This document shows, piece by piece, positions 35,301-46,129 of a stretch of DNA of 64,000 nucleotides. A program made the position numbers and the translations under genes. Below the pieces are notes generated by a model that worked only from the letters and a program-made list of their open reading frames with translations, was not told where the DNA came from and did no database searches. This DNA comes from Geotrypetes seraphini. Lineage: Eukaryota > Chordata > Amphibia > Gymnophiona > Dermophiidae. Numbering within the stretch: position 1 is the first letter of the stretch; the number at the start of each line of letters is the position of its first letter. The stretch is from the NCBI RefSeq assembly GCF_902459505.1, contig NC_047095.1, forward strand, positions 119,537,380 to 119,601,379, written 5' to 3'.

Positions 35301-37041
35301 AGGACTGTTGAAATAAAATAAAAAAGTCTTCAATAAGTTTCTTAAATTCTGCAGAGTTTTGCAATTCACATAATGCAGGTGGCAGTCCATTCCAAAGCTG
35401 TGCTGCCTCCCCTTTAAATATCGAGGAGCAGTATTCATAAGTTGCCGCCTCAAGTAAATTCTGGGATTGCCAGGATGGATTTGGAAAGCTTTGTTCTATG
35501 TTGATCCGTGTAGTAAGACTTAGCATTATTCTTTGTGCCCTGTAGGAGGTGCTGTCCTAGAAGATGGGGATGGAATGGACTTAGTCCAGGTTTACAACCC
35601 CAAGACCCACAGCTGGACAGAAGTGGCACCCATGAGGATAGCGCGTTCTGGATCTGCTGCCTGTGTCCTGAAAGGGAAAATCTATGTCATAGGTAAGGGA
35701 GGCAGTGGGGGATCTCAGTGCTGAAATAGCAAAGAGGTGCTGAAGGGCAGGAGTGAGATACATTAGCAGAGTTGTGTGCTGGGAGGGGGAAGAAATGATA
35801 GTTCAGTTCTGGAATAGCTGGAGGTGCTGTAGGGCAAGAATGAGGTTTTATTGGCAGAACTGTGTATGGCGTTCTCATTACTGGAATATCAGGGTTGCTG
35901 TGAGGCAGGAATGAGGTGCATTGGTAGACCTATTTTGGATGCAAACTGTGGAACTGATACCTCCTGAATAATTATGCTTTTTTCCTGCTAGGTGGCTGGC
36001 ATGCTTCCACAGAGAACACAGATAAAGTGGAGTACTATGACCCCAAGACAAACGCTTGGTCTATGTGCCCTCCCATGAACGAGCGGAGGTACCGGCCAGG
36101 TGTGGCTGTGGTGGACGGGAAAATTTATGTCCTGGGTGGGGAGGAGGGCTGGGACCGGTAAGTACAGGTGCATTATTTAGTGAATATCGGTTTCCCTAAA
36201 CTCTGGAGCTCATTCCTAGAAGTTTAATGAATGTGGTGTACAGAATAGGACCTATATAAATACTAACCTATCTCTACTAGATCTAGGTTGCACAGATTTA
36301 CCCATGTCTACCATCTGCTGGAGACTGAGAAATACTGGTTGGATGTCTTATAGGTCACATTGAAGCCAGTGGCTCTACCTCCATCTGCTGGTAGGCATGT
36401 GTAAACACGAGTGTCTGGACTGGTGTAGAGGGATGCTAAGGAATAAGTGTATGTGTTTGGGGAGGAGGTGGAAACCGACAAATGACATAGCCCAGAATTA
36501 ATCAGAGATAGATAGGGGGTAACTGTAGGGCCTGGAATTCATTGGAAATGGGGGGGGGGTAGAGGGGGCTCCAGAGCACCTAGAATGCATTGGCAATAGG
36601 TTGATGGAAGTGCAGGGCACTACAGGAACCACAATGCTCGGAAAACATTCACCATCCAAATGAAGTCTTTTATGCCGGCACCATCTTCTGCAGAAAGTTT
36701 GAGAAAATTTTACAGACGTGTGAACCTCTTAGGAGGTAGGGCAGGGAAGACGTTCCATGCCAGAAGAGTCGTTGGGGGCAGCAGTGTTTATTACAGCAGC
36801 AGTGTTTATTACAGAGGGTGGGGTGGGGATAGATGATTTTCTGTCCCCATCTCTGTCTTTTCTCTTTACCTGGTTCTGCAGATATCATGACACCGTCGAG
36901 CGATACTGTGAGCAGACCGACTCCTGGGAGCTTGCGGGAGACATGCCCACCAGTCGCAGCTGGCTCAGCTGTGTTCCCTTACAGATTTGCAAGGACATGG
37001 CTGCCAGAGACTTCTGGCAGCAGGAGAACCCTGGGGGCTGA
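26380..37041 (+). CDS. Kelch-like (BTB-BACK-Kelch) protein, complete
   Basis: Nine coding exons with matching phases: 26380-26757, 29487-29849, 30532-30718, 30804-30950, 32535-32663, 34543-34719, 35546-35692, 35992-36157 and 36882-37041, 617 codons. The start ATG (CCAACATGGCG) has A at -3 and G at +4; a second in-frame ATG lies at 26425. Residues about 45-160 are a BTB domain (FCDVVLCCGG, FPCHRLVLASCSSYFRAMF), 165-265 a BACK domain, and about 320-600 carry Kelch blades (VIVTVGG, LYLAGG, IFAVGG, YVMGG, IYVIGG, IYVLGG). Family members usually act as substrate adaptors of Cullin-3 ubiquitin ligases, so that is the inferred role. The C-terminus is short after the last blade (SWLSCVPLQICKD). I cannot assign a KLHL number. 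It lies tail-to-tail with DXO, where mammals have SKIV2L. Confidence 0.9.
26857..27870. repeat. 110-bp tandem array, about nine units, KLHL intron 1
   Basis: The unit from GAAACATGACGCAGATAAAA to GGTTCTAGAA repeats at about 26967, 27078, 27188, 27298, 27408, 27518, 27628 and 27738, with divergent units at each end and one at 28890. Central units are nearly identical. Unit parts resemble CR1-like tails (GATGGCAGATAAAAGCC). Confidence 0.9.
27956..28825. mobile_element. hAT-type element, TIR CAGTGTTCTTCAACC
   Basis: It starts CAGTGTTCTTCAACCGCCGG and ends AAAAGGTTGAAGAACACTG. The flanks TCATAGAG and TCCTAGAG are an 8-bp duplication with one change. It interrupts the tandem array. Internal duplications of the left end occur at about 28031 and 28728, so the copy is composite. 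Confidence 0.75.
29965..30245 (-). repeat. CR1-like LINE 3' tail
   Basis: Minus-strand copy of the two-variant tail (GTTGCCATACTGGGACAGAC, AACATTCCAGAGCTGAGAT, GTGATGTCATAATGCCTCAT) in KLHL intron 2. Confidence 0.7.
31350..31535 (+). repeat. tRNA/CORE-type SINE
   Basis: A-box head TAGTGGTTAGAGCAGCTGCC, B-box GAGTTCAATTC, then GTGGCCCTGGGCAAGTCACT and GCGGTATATCAAATCC. In KLHL intron 4. A T/C-rich unclassified repeat precedes it (31110-31350). Confidence 0.75.
31585..31835 (-). repeat. CR1-like LINE 3' tail
   Basis: Minus-strand copy with AATCATGTTTCCAACAGTGG, GAGATTGTGATGTCATAATG and ACTTGGCTCACATAAGAG, same subtype as at 29965. Confidence 0.7.
31961..32205. repeat. 60-bp tandem repeat, about four units
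   Basis: CCCACTACTGCCACCAACTC starts at 31961, 32021, 32081 and 32141, exactly every 60 bases. Each unit continues TCAAAG.AGAGCTC.GATA and CTACAGATCCAAGATAC. It lies in KLHL intron 4. Confidence 0.9.
32765..32960 (-). repeat. SINE-like repeat
   Basis: The minus strand reads CTAGTGATCAGAGCGACAGA near a tRNA-like head. The plus strand shows AAGTGACTTGTCTAAGG, a CORE-type block. Degenerate. Confidence 0.45.
33070..33275 (+). repeat. CR1-like LINE 3' tail
   Basis: Contains AAGAAAGGTTTGGACAAATT, GCCAGGTACTAGTGACCTGG and GGCTTGATGGACCATTGGTC. Confidence 0.65.
33738..34440. mobile_element. hAT-related and inverted-repeat sequence
   Basis: It begins GTGTCAAACACAAGACC and GGCCCGCCTGGCCG, a hAT-family end. 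Further on, 34133-34160 (CCTACCTTAGGAAGCCCTGG) and 34289-34318 (CTTCAGGGCTTCTTAAGGTA) are inverted to one another. Boundaries are uncertain. Confidence 0.4.
34960..35530. repeat. CR1-like tail (+) and Rex1/L2-like fragment (-)
   Basis: 34960-35160 is a plus-strand CR1 tail (TTTTAAAAAAGATTTGGCCA to GGTCTGTCCCAGTAT). 35275-35530 on the minus strand reads AATYEYCSSIFKGEAAQLWN and LPPALCEL, the Rex1-type C-terminus. Both in KLHL intron 6. Confidence 0.6.
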
Positions 37042-37375
37042 ACCTCTTCCCTGTGTCAGCTGTAAATTCAGGAACCACTGAGGTGCTGGAGTGAAGAAAG
37101 AATCTGTTCAAAGATTTTTAGGAACTGTTAACCTCTTGATTGTTAAAGGAAATGCATATTAAGGAGGAAAGAGTTGCTAAATCACCTCCCAGTAGTAGGA
37201 GGAAGATTTTTGGATGGAAAACATCTTGGGAAGCTGTCAGTCTAAGTCTTTCGGGAAGCCTGTACGGAAAACAGACTTATGGATTTAATAGTTCCCTTAT
37301 CCTGTGGAGTATTGACATCTTTCTGGCATGAACTGCTGATGTAACTATCCCTCCCTCTACCCTCCTTTTTTATAT

Positions 37376-37381
37376 AATAAA
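37376..37381 (+). terminator. Candidate poly(A) signal of the KLHL gene
   Basis: AATAAA lies 335 bases after the KLHL stop codon, in a T/A-rich stretch, before the convergent DXO gene. Cleavage evidence would be needed to confirm it. Confidence 0.5.
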
Positions 37382-38093
37382 CTGTGAATGCCCCCTCCAT
37401 AGAAAACATGAGGCCTGGCCCTCAGATAAAATTAATCGGATTTTAAAAATTTTTTGGTTTGGTTGCCTTTGATGATATCACAGCGCACAAAGACTTATCG
37501 TCTAATGGCACTTGCACTGGGGGTGATGATGTCACAATGCTTGGTCACAGTTCCATTGTGGGAGGTTTCTGGCTTTTTGAAGAACCAAGATGGCCGCCTT
37601 CCTGTTCCCAGTTCACCCCTTTTTGAATTGAAGTTATTGAAGATATTCAGAAGAAAGAAAATAATTTAGAATCAAAAAGGGTCCTTGTGGGAAGAACAAA
37701 TTTAATGTAGATCTTTCTTCTGCATTAGAAAATATCTGTGTGTGGGTAGGAGGAGAAAGCATGAATAATTAGACTGTCATTGGAAACACTGTTAAAAGCG
37801 TTTTGTCATTATAGAACTTATATTTTAAAAATATTTAATTTTGCACAATGCTAAAGGCGAAGCACTTTCTTGTTTTAACACAGGGTCCAACAGTCAATCT
37901 GTAATGCTGTTTATACATAGACAAACAGAAGCTTCAATTAGGAGGCAGTTAATGTATTTATTTCCCCCAGATGAAGTACAGGCATGGGAATTAAGTCATT
38001 GGTCTGTAAACATTTTCAGTTACAGGTTGCCCAGGAGTATGCTTGAACTAAATTTTATTTTAGTGATGAAGCAAAATGGACTCCTTAAAAAAA

Positions 38094-38099
38094 TTTATT
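38094..38099 (-). terminator. Candidate poly(A) signal of DXO
   Basis: TTTATT on the plus strand reads AATAAA on the minus strand, about 410 bases after the DXO stop codon. It leaves about 0.7 kb between the ends of the two convergent genes. Confidence 0.45.
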
Positions 38100-38506
38100 T
38101 ACATTTCACATAGTCCCGGCTCCCCTTTCAGAGACAGGATAAGCTTGAATTTCTATCTCCTTTTCAAAGATCACATCTGCAGTTCTTTCCTGATCAAGAG
38201 TCTTTGGAGATCAAATAAATGTTCACTTGTGAACCTGATGGATTGAAGAGCATCAGAATGTAAAGACAGGGCCTTTGCTTTGGAAGGACATGCAAAAAAA
38301 GCCCGCCCCCCCCCCCTTGAGAAATCTGAATCTCCCACCAAAATTGCAGTTAGGAGAGACCCGTAAGACCACCCTTCATGTCACCAACATAAAATCCGGG
38401 GAAGCAAGGCAGTCTGTTGACACGGCATCTTGTTCATGAGGTTTTCATCTCGATGGCCCTCCTGCCTTGGCAGAGGCTGAAGAAGGCACAGCACTGCTGT
38501 TGATCA

Positions 38507-41500
38507 TTAAATCTTCACCTCTGTAATCGAACTCACGTACCAGGCAGGCAGGAAGGCGAGCGTGGGATCCTTATGCTTACTGTATGAGACGTCACTCCCG
38601 GGCTCCCAGGAGAAGAGGTACACTAATCTATGCCAAGAGAGAACAGAATTTGGAAACCTGTGCCTTCAATAAGACTTGTCTGGTTTCTGAGAGCACCACT
38701 TTACAAAATAACTCTGAGACATTGTCCCAACCAACAGGAGCTTCATTGTCAGCTGTGCCAACATTGGGAGGATAAAAACAGCCTGATCTCTGAATCATTT
38801 CCCTTCTGCAGTAATGGTATGAAAAAACAAACAAACCTAGAGTGTCAAGATTTAGCCACCGAGGTCAGCATTTATTAAAATGCCAGTTATGGCAGTCAAA
38901 TAATATCCAGATGTTTACTGTGGCTATACAGACAGCTGATAAGAAAGTCAGGGCTGGAACAAATCCAGGTAGTAGTGTCACTATGTGGGATAAGTTCTGG
39001 GACCACCTATGTTCCTCTCTACCACTATCTACACAGTGCTGAGATAGCCTGTAGGGCGTATGGTTCGGATGCACTTTCTGGACAGTGCTTCTGAATATCC
39101 TAGACCGCAGCAGCTATCTGGATAAGCCTTTGAATATTGACCTGTGTATGTATACCCACACAGTAGAATCTTGACTTTCAGTTATCTAACACTCCGGATT
39201 AACCAACAGTCTAGTAACGGCTCCAAGACCCATCCAGCAGCCGCCTGTCCAAGAAAGGCCCTCCCCTCCCTTCTCCCTCCGGTCTACCTTTACAAGCCTT
39301 GGTGCTGCAGTAGCGCGACCACTGTCAACAGTTCACAGCATCCATTTTGAAGACAGACTGCACGGACATGAGCAAATAGGAACCGCTCATGTCCTGAACT
39401 CATCGTTGGACTAACACTTGTACAGGTAGACCCGGGGAGGGAGGGAGGCTACTGTTCGGTTGGATGGGGGCTAGGCTATGCAGTGTGGCAGGCTGATGCA
39501 GCGAGTCTCTCTGCATTATCCAATTTTTGGTTATCCAACAATCTATCAATGCCCGATTAAGTCAGATAGTCCAGACCGTACTAGATAGAGATACTGTTCC
39601 CAAATCAAAAAAGAAGGAAAGAATCAGCCTGGTGGTTCAGACTTGGGACTCCACATGGAGACACCTAGGTCTGAGTTCGGACTTTAGTCCTCTAGGCCTT
39701 GGGTTGACTAGAGCTGCTAGGTGGACAGAGGCATGGTCACTGGAAACTGATGTCATGTATTGGCCTAACTTAGGGTATGTGGGTTCATGTCCCCCAGTGC
39801 AGAACTCCAATCCCAGTGCCAGCTGAGCTGGAAGAAACTGCCACTTAAAAAAAAAGCCTCACTTTTACAGCAGAAATTATGAAAGAAAGGGCAGACTTAC
39901 CGGGGGTCGTCCTGAGTGGCTACTTTTTTCACAAAGGACAGAAAGGCGTTGCAGAAATTCATACACACGGCTGGCTTCCAGCTGTTCCAGTCTCCCTGCA
40001 AAAAGAAAGCGTAGTTGCTTACCTGTAATGGGTGCTGTCAGTGGACAGAAAGATAATTCAGCCACACGCTAGGGACTTCATCCAACAAGGCCGTGAAAGA
40101 GCTCAAAGAAGCCTGGCTGGCACATGCTCAAAGGCCTTTCCAGGCGTTTCAGGACTCTAGAACAGGAGTGGTTAGTGCAGCAGGCTGAGAACCTGGGGGG
40201 GGGGGGGGGACTGAGCTCAGATCATGCTGCATCTCCTTGTGACCTTGAGCAAGTCACTTAATCTCCCGTCGCCCCAAGTACAAAAACTTAACCCCCCCCC
40301 CCTCTTTTTTACAAAACTGTAGCGTGGTTTTTAGTGCCGGCTGCGCTGATACCAGCTCCGACATTTATAGGAATTCTATAAGTGTCGGAGCTGCTACCGC
40401 TACAGCCGGCACTAAAAACCACACTGGTTTTGTAAAAAGGGGGGGGGGGTTTAGATTGTGAGCGCAGCAGGGACAGAGAAAGTACTTGCATTTAATAAGT
40501 GCAAACTGCTTTTGATTGTAGCATAAGGCGGCGGTATATCAAATCCCATTATTCCTTACCCCTTAATCTGTCCATGGCACCTTCAGATGCTGTCACCTGT
40601 TTGTGGCTGATTCATCCTGCAGGTCCAGTGTCAAAATAACTTTCATGCTGTGTGCAAGGGAGCCTTCACTACAGCTTTGTCTGTATGTATGTATTCCGCA
40701 GTTTAGAACAGTGTGTGTTGACGTGTAGGAAGCATTGGTGTTTCCTCTTGTGATGGCTGTGTGTGCAAGAGACTGGTACTGCTGCCACAGGGAGGGGCAG
40801 CGTACCTTTTTGGGAATTTTGCACCCCTGCCCGTGTTGAGGTAGCGTGGTTTGTGTGGTCGCTTATTTTCCATACTTGAAAAAATTCCCCCACCCTACGG
40901 CTCAGTTCTGAGAATTTGACTTATCTGTACCCGGATCATATGGGAGATCTTCATGGTTTCGAAGGTTTTCAGCGATGCTACTGTCCCCTCTTCGTCTCTG
41001 AAACCGGCTACAATGCGGGGAACTCCTGGCAGGAAGGACTGCGCCCACCACTTAATCAGCTTGTACCTATTGGCCAAGGAAAGGGGAAAAAATGTGGCAA
41101 CATTATAATTATTTTCTGGTATTCACGGACCACCTCAGCCCTAGCCCTTCCCCACTGTACGTTCAAACAGTTTTTATTGAAAAGACACAACACTCAAAGG
41201 AACAGAATAGCACAAGAAACAAATTGAACAAAGCAATCGTATCAAATAAAAGCCCCCCTCCACAAACCCAACCAACAGCCCTTCTCCACTGTAAAAGTTG
41301 ATAAAGTTGGAAGGAGAAAGGAATCTATACAGCTATCTGTTCCTACACAGCCACTGTCATTGTCAGTATCCCATCGCTGACACAAGCGTAATGGTTTTTC
41401 ACTCACTGCAATAATCCCTGTTTCCTCAAGGGGCAGGATTCCAGAATGAGTATGAATAGAACGTTAATGAGGATTATTAGCTGTGTATACCCTCGCCATA

Positions 41501-44500
41501 TATGTTTTTACTTCTTCCCTTTCCCCCATGCCTCTGTTTTTATTGTAACCAACCCATTCTTTTCCTTTCCTTATGTTTCTAATTTTGTTAATTTGTCTAT
41601 GTTTGTCCCACTTCCCCTTCATTTATATATATTGTAAACAGCTGAGATTTTAACCTCAGTTTTATATTTGTGGTATATTGAATAAATTGAATTTGAACAT
41701 ACCTGTTGAAGCTGCGCTGTTGGTTGGCGCTGTATATTTCCTTTGATGTCTTCAGCTCCACGTAACAGTCTGGTGCTTTCTGACTGCGGTGCTTGGAGTC
41801 TGCGCAATCCACCTCTCCAGCAAAGAGCAGCGAGTGTCCGTTCAACTTCGTCTGCACCACTGTGCAGAACGCCTCGTTGGTATTCACCACCCCGCCTGTA
41901 TCCGGTATGCCCTCGGATGTAGCTTCACCCAAAAAAAAAAAAAAAAAGACAAAATGAAAACAATTCCGACAGTCATGTGTGGCAGCGGTGGGATTAGAAC
42001 CTGGGTCTACAGATAACACAGCTCACTGCAGGGAGGGAAGAATTTGACACTGCTGACCTGCACAAAGGTACTGCTCGAACTTGTAGCCCATGTACATAAG
42101 CTCTTCCTGAGCTGCTGTCCGCTCCTCTCGCTGTCTTCTGGCCGCCTCTGTTTCTACCTCGCTGATATAGTAGGTGCCCTGGAAGAGAGTCACTGCCAGC
42201 AGCCATCCCTCCTGCTTTTCATAGGGAGTGGTGAGCACTTTAGTAAGATGACCCCGCCATGTCACAAAATCCTTGTTCAGCCAGCTATTGACAAAGAAAC
42301 AGGTGGAATAGTGGAGTCAGTTTTTGAATTTTCGATTCAACAATTGTTTTTATTGAGAACTACACCTCGAGCCTCACAAATATAGAAACGAGGCAGTAAG
42401 CATTAAAACAAGAAAACAAAAAAAATCAAATAATAAACAGAATAATTAGTTATTGCTAGCCCTTGCTAAGAGTCACAAGGAAACCTGAGAATGCAGTATC
42501 ATTAATACCTGGCAAACCCACCTCCCCATTTTACCCCCTTACCCTCCCCCACCCCAGCAAACAACTCCCCACAACAACCATTCTTGAAGGGAGATTTTAG
42601 TTTCCAAACAATTTTTATTGACGACAGTTACATGTCGAGGAATAAAATTGAAACAAGCAAAGCATAGTATCAGACTGAGCAAGAATCGTCCATAATAATT
42701 CAGTCATCAAACGTTTTAACATCCAATGCCATTAAGTCACCCGGTCCCCGAGTTTCGCAAGGTCGTCCTACAACTCCTCATAATCCACTTGTGATTTAGG
42801 GGTCCTTTTATTTATTTAGCACGCACTAAATGCTAAGGCCTTAATCTTCAGCGCACTTGTCATTCCTGGTTTCAGATCATTTATGAATGTTAAAAAAGCA
42901 CCAGTTCTGCTAGAGATTAGTGAGGCATTCCACCCATTTTCCTCTCTCCATGGAGAAAACTGAGCATTTAGGGCCTCTTTTATAAAGCCGCAGTAGTGAG
43001 TCCCGGCATGGCAAAATCGGTTCGGGACTTATTACCACAGCTTTGTAAAAGGAGCCTTATCCTACTATCTGTTTTCCTTTTTTTAACTACCATATTTTTC
43101 GCTCCATAAGATGCACTTTTTTTCCCCCAAAACTGAGTAGGAAATGTCTGCATCTTATGGAGCGAATATTGTGCCACAGACTGTGATGTGCAGTGTTCTC
43201 CCTAGCATCTTTTAGCTGGGCGCTCTGCCTGGCTAATTTAGGTGAGCGCCCGGCTGTCTGCCAGGAAAACTTATACTTTTTTTTTCCTTTTTAAATCCTG
43301 ATGGTTCAGCGGTGTATCGGCAGGAGCGAGCTTTCTGTGCTCCTGATCCTCCCTCGCTGGATGGCTGACTTGGATCTCGCAAGAACTGATGGCAGCCATT
43401 CAGGGAATGGTGTGGGCCCAGTCTGGAGCACAAAAAGTTCACTTTTGCCTTGTGCGCTGCTGGCCGTGAGATCTGAGGCAGCCGTCCAGCAAGGGAGGGG
43501 CTCAGCGTGGGGCAGGAGCATGGAAAGCTTGCTCCTGCCGATACACCGCTGGACCACCAGGATTTAAAAAGGTATGGGGGGGGGGGGTAAAAAATTATTA
43601 GTCAGCTGGGATGCATCCCAACTGTCCCAGCCTACCATTAGACCACCAGAGGGGGGAGGGACAGGGGACAGAAAACTAGAAGAGTGCTTGAACTTTAAAG
43701 TCTCCTCATTTGTTAATGAGTGATGATGGTTCTTAATGCCACTGTTGACTTTACATGGTTGAAATATTATTCTGCTATATTTTATTAAATATATTAGTAC
43801 ACTATTTGGTTCAGAATATTTTTTTCTTGTTTTCTTCCTCTAAACCTAGGTGTGTCTTATAATGCAAAAAATATGGTAATTGCCAGTCTACATAGATGCT
43901 ACCTCCTATCCCATGACTGATTTACTCTGTGGAGTCCCTTAGGAGGAACCCTCTCAAATGCCTTCTGAAAATCCAAATAAATTGACCAGCTCACCTTTAT
44001 CCACATTTATTATTACCCTCTTTCAAAAAAGTCTAGTAAATTGGCAAAGCAAGACTTCCCGTTCCTTAATCCATGTTGACTCATCCCCATTTAACCCAAT
44101 GTCTGTCTACATGACCTGTAATTTTATTTTTTTTTAATCGCTTTGACTAGTTTGCCTGGCACTGAAATTGGGTTCACTGATCTATACTTTTCCAGGTTAC
44201 CCCATGAACCTTTTTTAAAACTGATGATAGGTCTGAAAGTTAATACTTGAGTTCTTTCAGAACTCTGGGGTGAATGCCATCTGGTCCTGGTGATTTGTTA
44301 CACTTTAGTTTGTCAATTTGTTCTATTACAGCTTTCATTTTCACAGTGATTTGCTTCATAAAAATGGTTCACTGATGAGCTTGCCCAAATATAGTTGCCC
44401 ATGACAAGAGGATAAGGATGACTTATCCTTCCATTCTCATTTGACAATAACCTCGATGTGGTCTCGCTGCTTGCAGCCCCAGCCTTCAGAAGACCTTGGT

Positions 44501-44858
44501 TCAGCAGGATCCATTGTAGCAGGTGATCCAGCCGCTCTTTGATACTCTCATCGCGTTTCACATAGCGATCCCTGTAGCCATCACGCAGATCAAATTGTGG
44601 GCTGTCCCCAGGTGGTGGCGGCGAATAATAACGTAGCTGGCGGGAGTCATTGAAAAAGCTCCGAGTAGCATCCAAGGAGAAGCGGCCCATCTCCAGTGGC
44701 TGCTTGTAGAAAGGGAAGGCAGCATCATAGAGGTTCTCCTGAACCTGTAGTGTGGTGGGGGGTGATGCAGTTTGGCGACGCTTAACTGCCTCCTCTTGTC
44801 TGGTGTCTCCTTTGCGCTTCAGGCAAAGGTGCTCCTCAGTTTTCAATGTGTTCTCCAT
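38507..44858 (-). CDS. DXO: Decapping and exoribonuclease protein DXO, complete
   Basis: Six coding exons on the minus strand with matching phases: 44858-44452, 42284-42058, 41922-41703, 41066-40931, 39995-39901 and 38627-38507, giving 401 aa (human about 396). DXO removes incomplete or non-canonical (including NAD) caps from RNA and degrades it 5'-3' in the nucleus. Family blocks are present: FPFYKQPLEMGRFSLD, RYYSPPP, FDLRDGY, TTPYEKQEGW, MGYKFEQY, VNTNEAF, FAGEVDCAD, CYVELKTSKE, KWWAQSFLPGVP, VAGFRD and AFLPAWYV. The metal-binding acids fall at E206, E248, D250 and E267, so the enzyme looks active. The exon carrying the ATG begins at 44867 after an AG, so a non-coding first exon must lie upstream, probably in the CpG-rich region near 46.2 kb. 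It is head-to-head with STK19, as in mammalian MHC class III. Confidence 0.95.
39165..39560. mobile_element. Tigger/pogo-like repeat fragment
   Basis: The ends read CAGTTATCTAACACTCCGGA with TTAACC and, at the other side, TTATCCAATTTTTGGTTATC with CAACAATC, resembling the GGTTATCCAAC ends of Tigger-like elements. Family assignment is tentative. In DXO intron 5. Confidence 0.45.
40160..40545 (+). repeat. tRNA/CORE-type SINE split by a fold-back MITE
   Basis: The SINE reads GTGGTTAGTGCAGCAGGCTG, GTGACCTTGAGCAAGTCACT and, after the insert, GATTGTGAGCGCAGCAGGGA to GCGGTATATCAAATCC. Confidence 0.7.
40296..40450. mobile_element. Fold-back MITE inserted in the SINE
   Basis: Arms CTTTTTTACAAAACTG plus GTGCCGGCTG and their inverse CAGCCGGCAC plus GTTTTGTAAAAAG flank a centre around AATTCTAT. 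The ends are C-runs and G-runs bordered by TTAA and TTTA, which suggests a piggyBac-like TTAA target, though one site is changed. Confidence 0.65.
42330..42700. repeat. Two copies of a CAATTTTTATTGA-type repeat end
   Basis: CAACAATTGTTTTTATTGAG near 42343 and CAAACAATTTTTATTGACGA near 42606 share a head followed by ACATGTCGAGG-like and AAACAAG text; a third lies near 41170. Class unknown. In DXO intron 1. Confidence 0.4.
43090..43876. mobile_element. DNA transposon with TACCATATTTTT ends
   Basis: The left end reads CCATATTTTTCGCTCCATAA and GATGCAC; the right end is the inverse of CCATATTTTTTGCATTATAA and GACACAC. TA borders both ends, as for Tc1/mariner-type elements. An inverted repeat around GGTGTATCGGCAGGAGCGAG lies inside (43300-43560). 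In DXO intron 1. Confidence 0.65.
43880..44345 (-). repeat. CR1-like LINE reverse transcriptase fragment
   Basis: The plus strand reads AAATGCCTTCTGAAAATCCA and TTGGCAAAGCAAGACTTCCC, the reverse of the region for LDFQKAFE and GKSCFANL. Degenerate, in DXO intron 1 just beyond the first coding exon. Confidence 0.65.
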
Positions 44859-45206
44859 CACTTCTCCCTGTGGAGATGGAGAAAGGAATGGTGTTGAAAG
44901 GAGTGAGAGACCATGCATTTCATCATTCCCTGCAAATCTTAACAAATGTACTGCTACAGAAATATTACTGGGAGACTCATTCATATGGCTGGGATGAGCA
45001 CTGGGAGGAAAGTGTGTCCACTATGGCATTTTTATCAGCTAGATGAAAATAGAACAAAGGTGATGCATAATTAAACTGAAGTGATTATTTGTGGGATTGA
45101 GTACTTTAATTCTATATTGGGTTTCCCCCCCCCCAAATTATTAAATACAAGTCCATGCTCCTCTTCTTAAAGGGATTCTGGTCAATTATTCCTAGCACTT
45201 GTGGAA

Positions 45207-45420
45207 CATACTGTAAGAATGTAAGAAAAGCTATACTGAGCCAGAACCCAGCAGATCTCTAGTTCTCATAGCTCATTTCCAAGGCTAAGCAATGGCTTTG
45301 CAAAATCTATCTGGCCAATAACATTTTAAGAATTTTCCTTCAGGAACTTGTCCCAAACTCCTCTGAATCTCACTACATTAGTTGTGTTGACCACTGAATT
45401 GGAGACAGGAATCTAATAGT
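45207..45420 (-). repeat. CR1-like LINE fragment
   Basis: Contains the reverse of the 3' part of ORF2: AAGCTATACTGAGCCAGAAC, TTTTCCTTCAGGAACTTGTC and CACTACATTAGTTG. In the 5' untranslated intron of DXO. Confidence 0.55.
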
Positions 45421-45589
45421 TAAAGTTGCTGCTGTGAATGAAAGCCAGGGTTCAAGTTCTACTTTTTAATTTATTTTTATGGTGAATCTTTGATTTTTAA
45501 ATCACAGATATGCCTTGGGCAAGTGACTGCACCTTCCATTTCCCCAGAAATAAACTTATAGCTTCATTTATTAACCAGCATTATTAAGA

Positions 45590-45800
45590 TATCAACAAGT
45601 AAAAACGAGTTGTGAACTAGGGAAGCCAGGGTTCAAATCCCAGCTCTGCCACTGACACTCCTTGTGACCTAGAACATATCGCTTTAGCTCCCAATGTCTC
45701 AGGTACTCATGTAAATTGTGAGGTCTTTAGGGCAGGGTCATGCACTTAAATAATATGTATCATCATTGCTCAGTGCTGCATATGTCCAGTAAAATAACAA
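45590..45800 (+). repeat. MIR-like SINE
   Basis: GGGTTCAAATCCCAGCTCTG followed by CCACTGACACTCCTTGTGAC matches the MIR/CORE tRNA-derived head and core. The tail GGCAGGGTCATGCACTT follows. Confidence 0.65.
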
Positions 45801-45814
45801 GTATTATTAATGCA

Positions 45815-45950
45815 GAGGTTCTCGATCCACCTGCCACTTAGGCTTTCTGCTTTTTCAGGCTCCCCACAATGAATATGCATGAAACAGATTTGCATGCAAA
45901 ATGATCTCATGCACATTCATTGTGGGGAGCCTGACTAGAGACAGAGGCTC
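45815..45950. mobile_element. Fold-back hAT MITE fragment with octamer core
   Basis: CAGGCTCCCCACAATGAATA and TTCATTGTGGGGAGCCTG are inverted. The centre contains AGATTTGCATGCAAAATGAT, a palindromic pair of ATTTGCAT octamers. Confidence 0.6.
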
Positions 45951-46129
45951 GCTTATGTACCCATCCTGCCCTTTAAACCGTGTTAAATGCGAACGAGTAA
46001 ATGAAGATCACAAGGCCTGGGTGGGGAGGAAGGGACCCGCCTATGGATAGCTCGGAATTCGAAGAGTTCACAATAACCTGGAGCCTGGCTCAAAAGATCC
46101 AGATCAACCCAAAGCTGCAAAAAAAACAA

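Noticed and set aside
38584-38878. Plus-strand ORFs over the last DXO exon
   Set aside because: Antisense shadows; the minus-strand reading gives the conserved DXO C-terminus (LVYLFSWEPG, AFLPAWYV).
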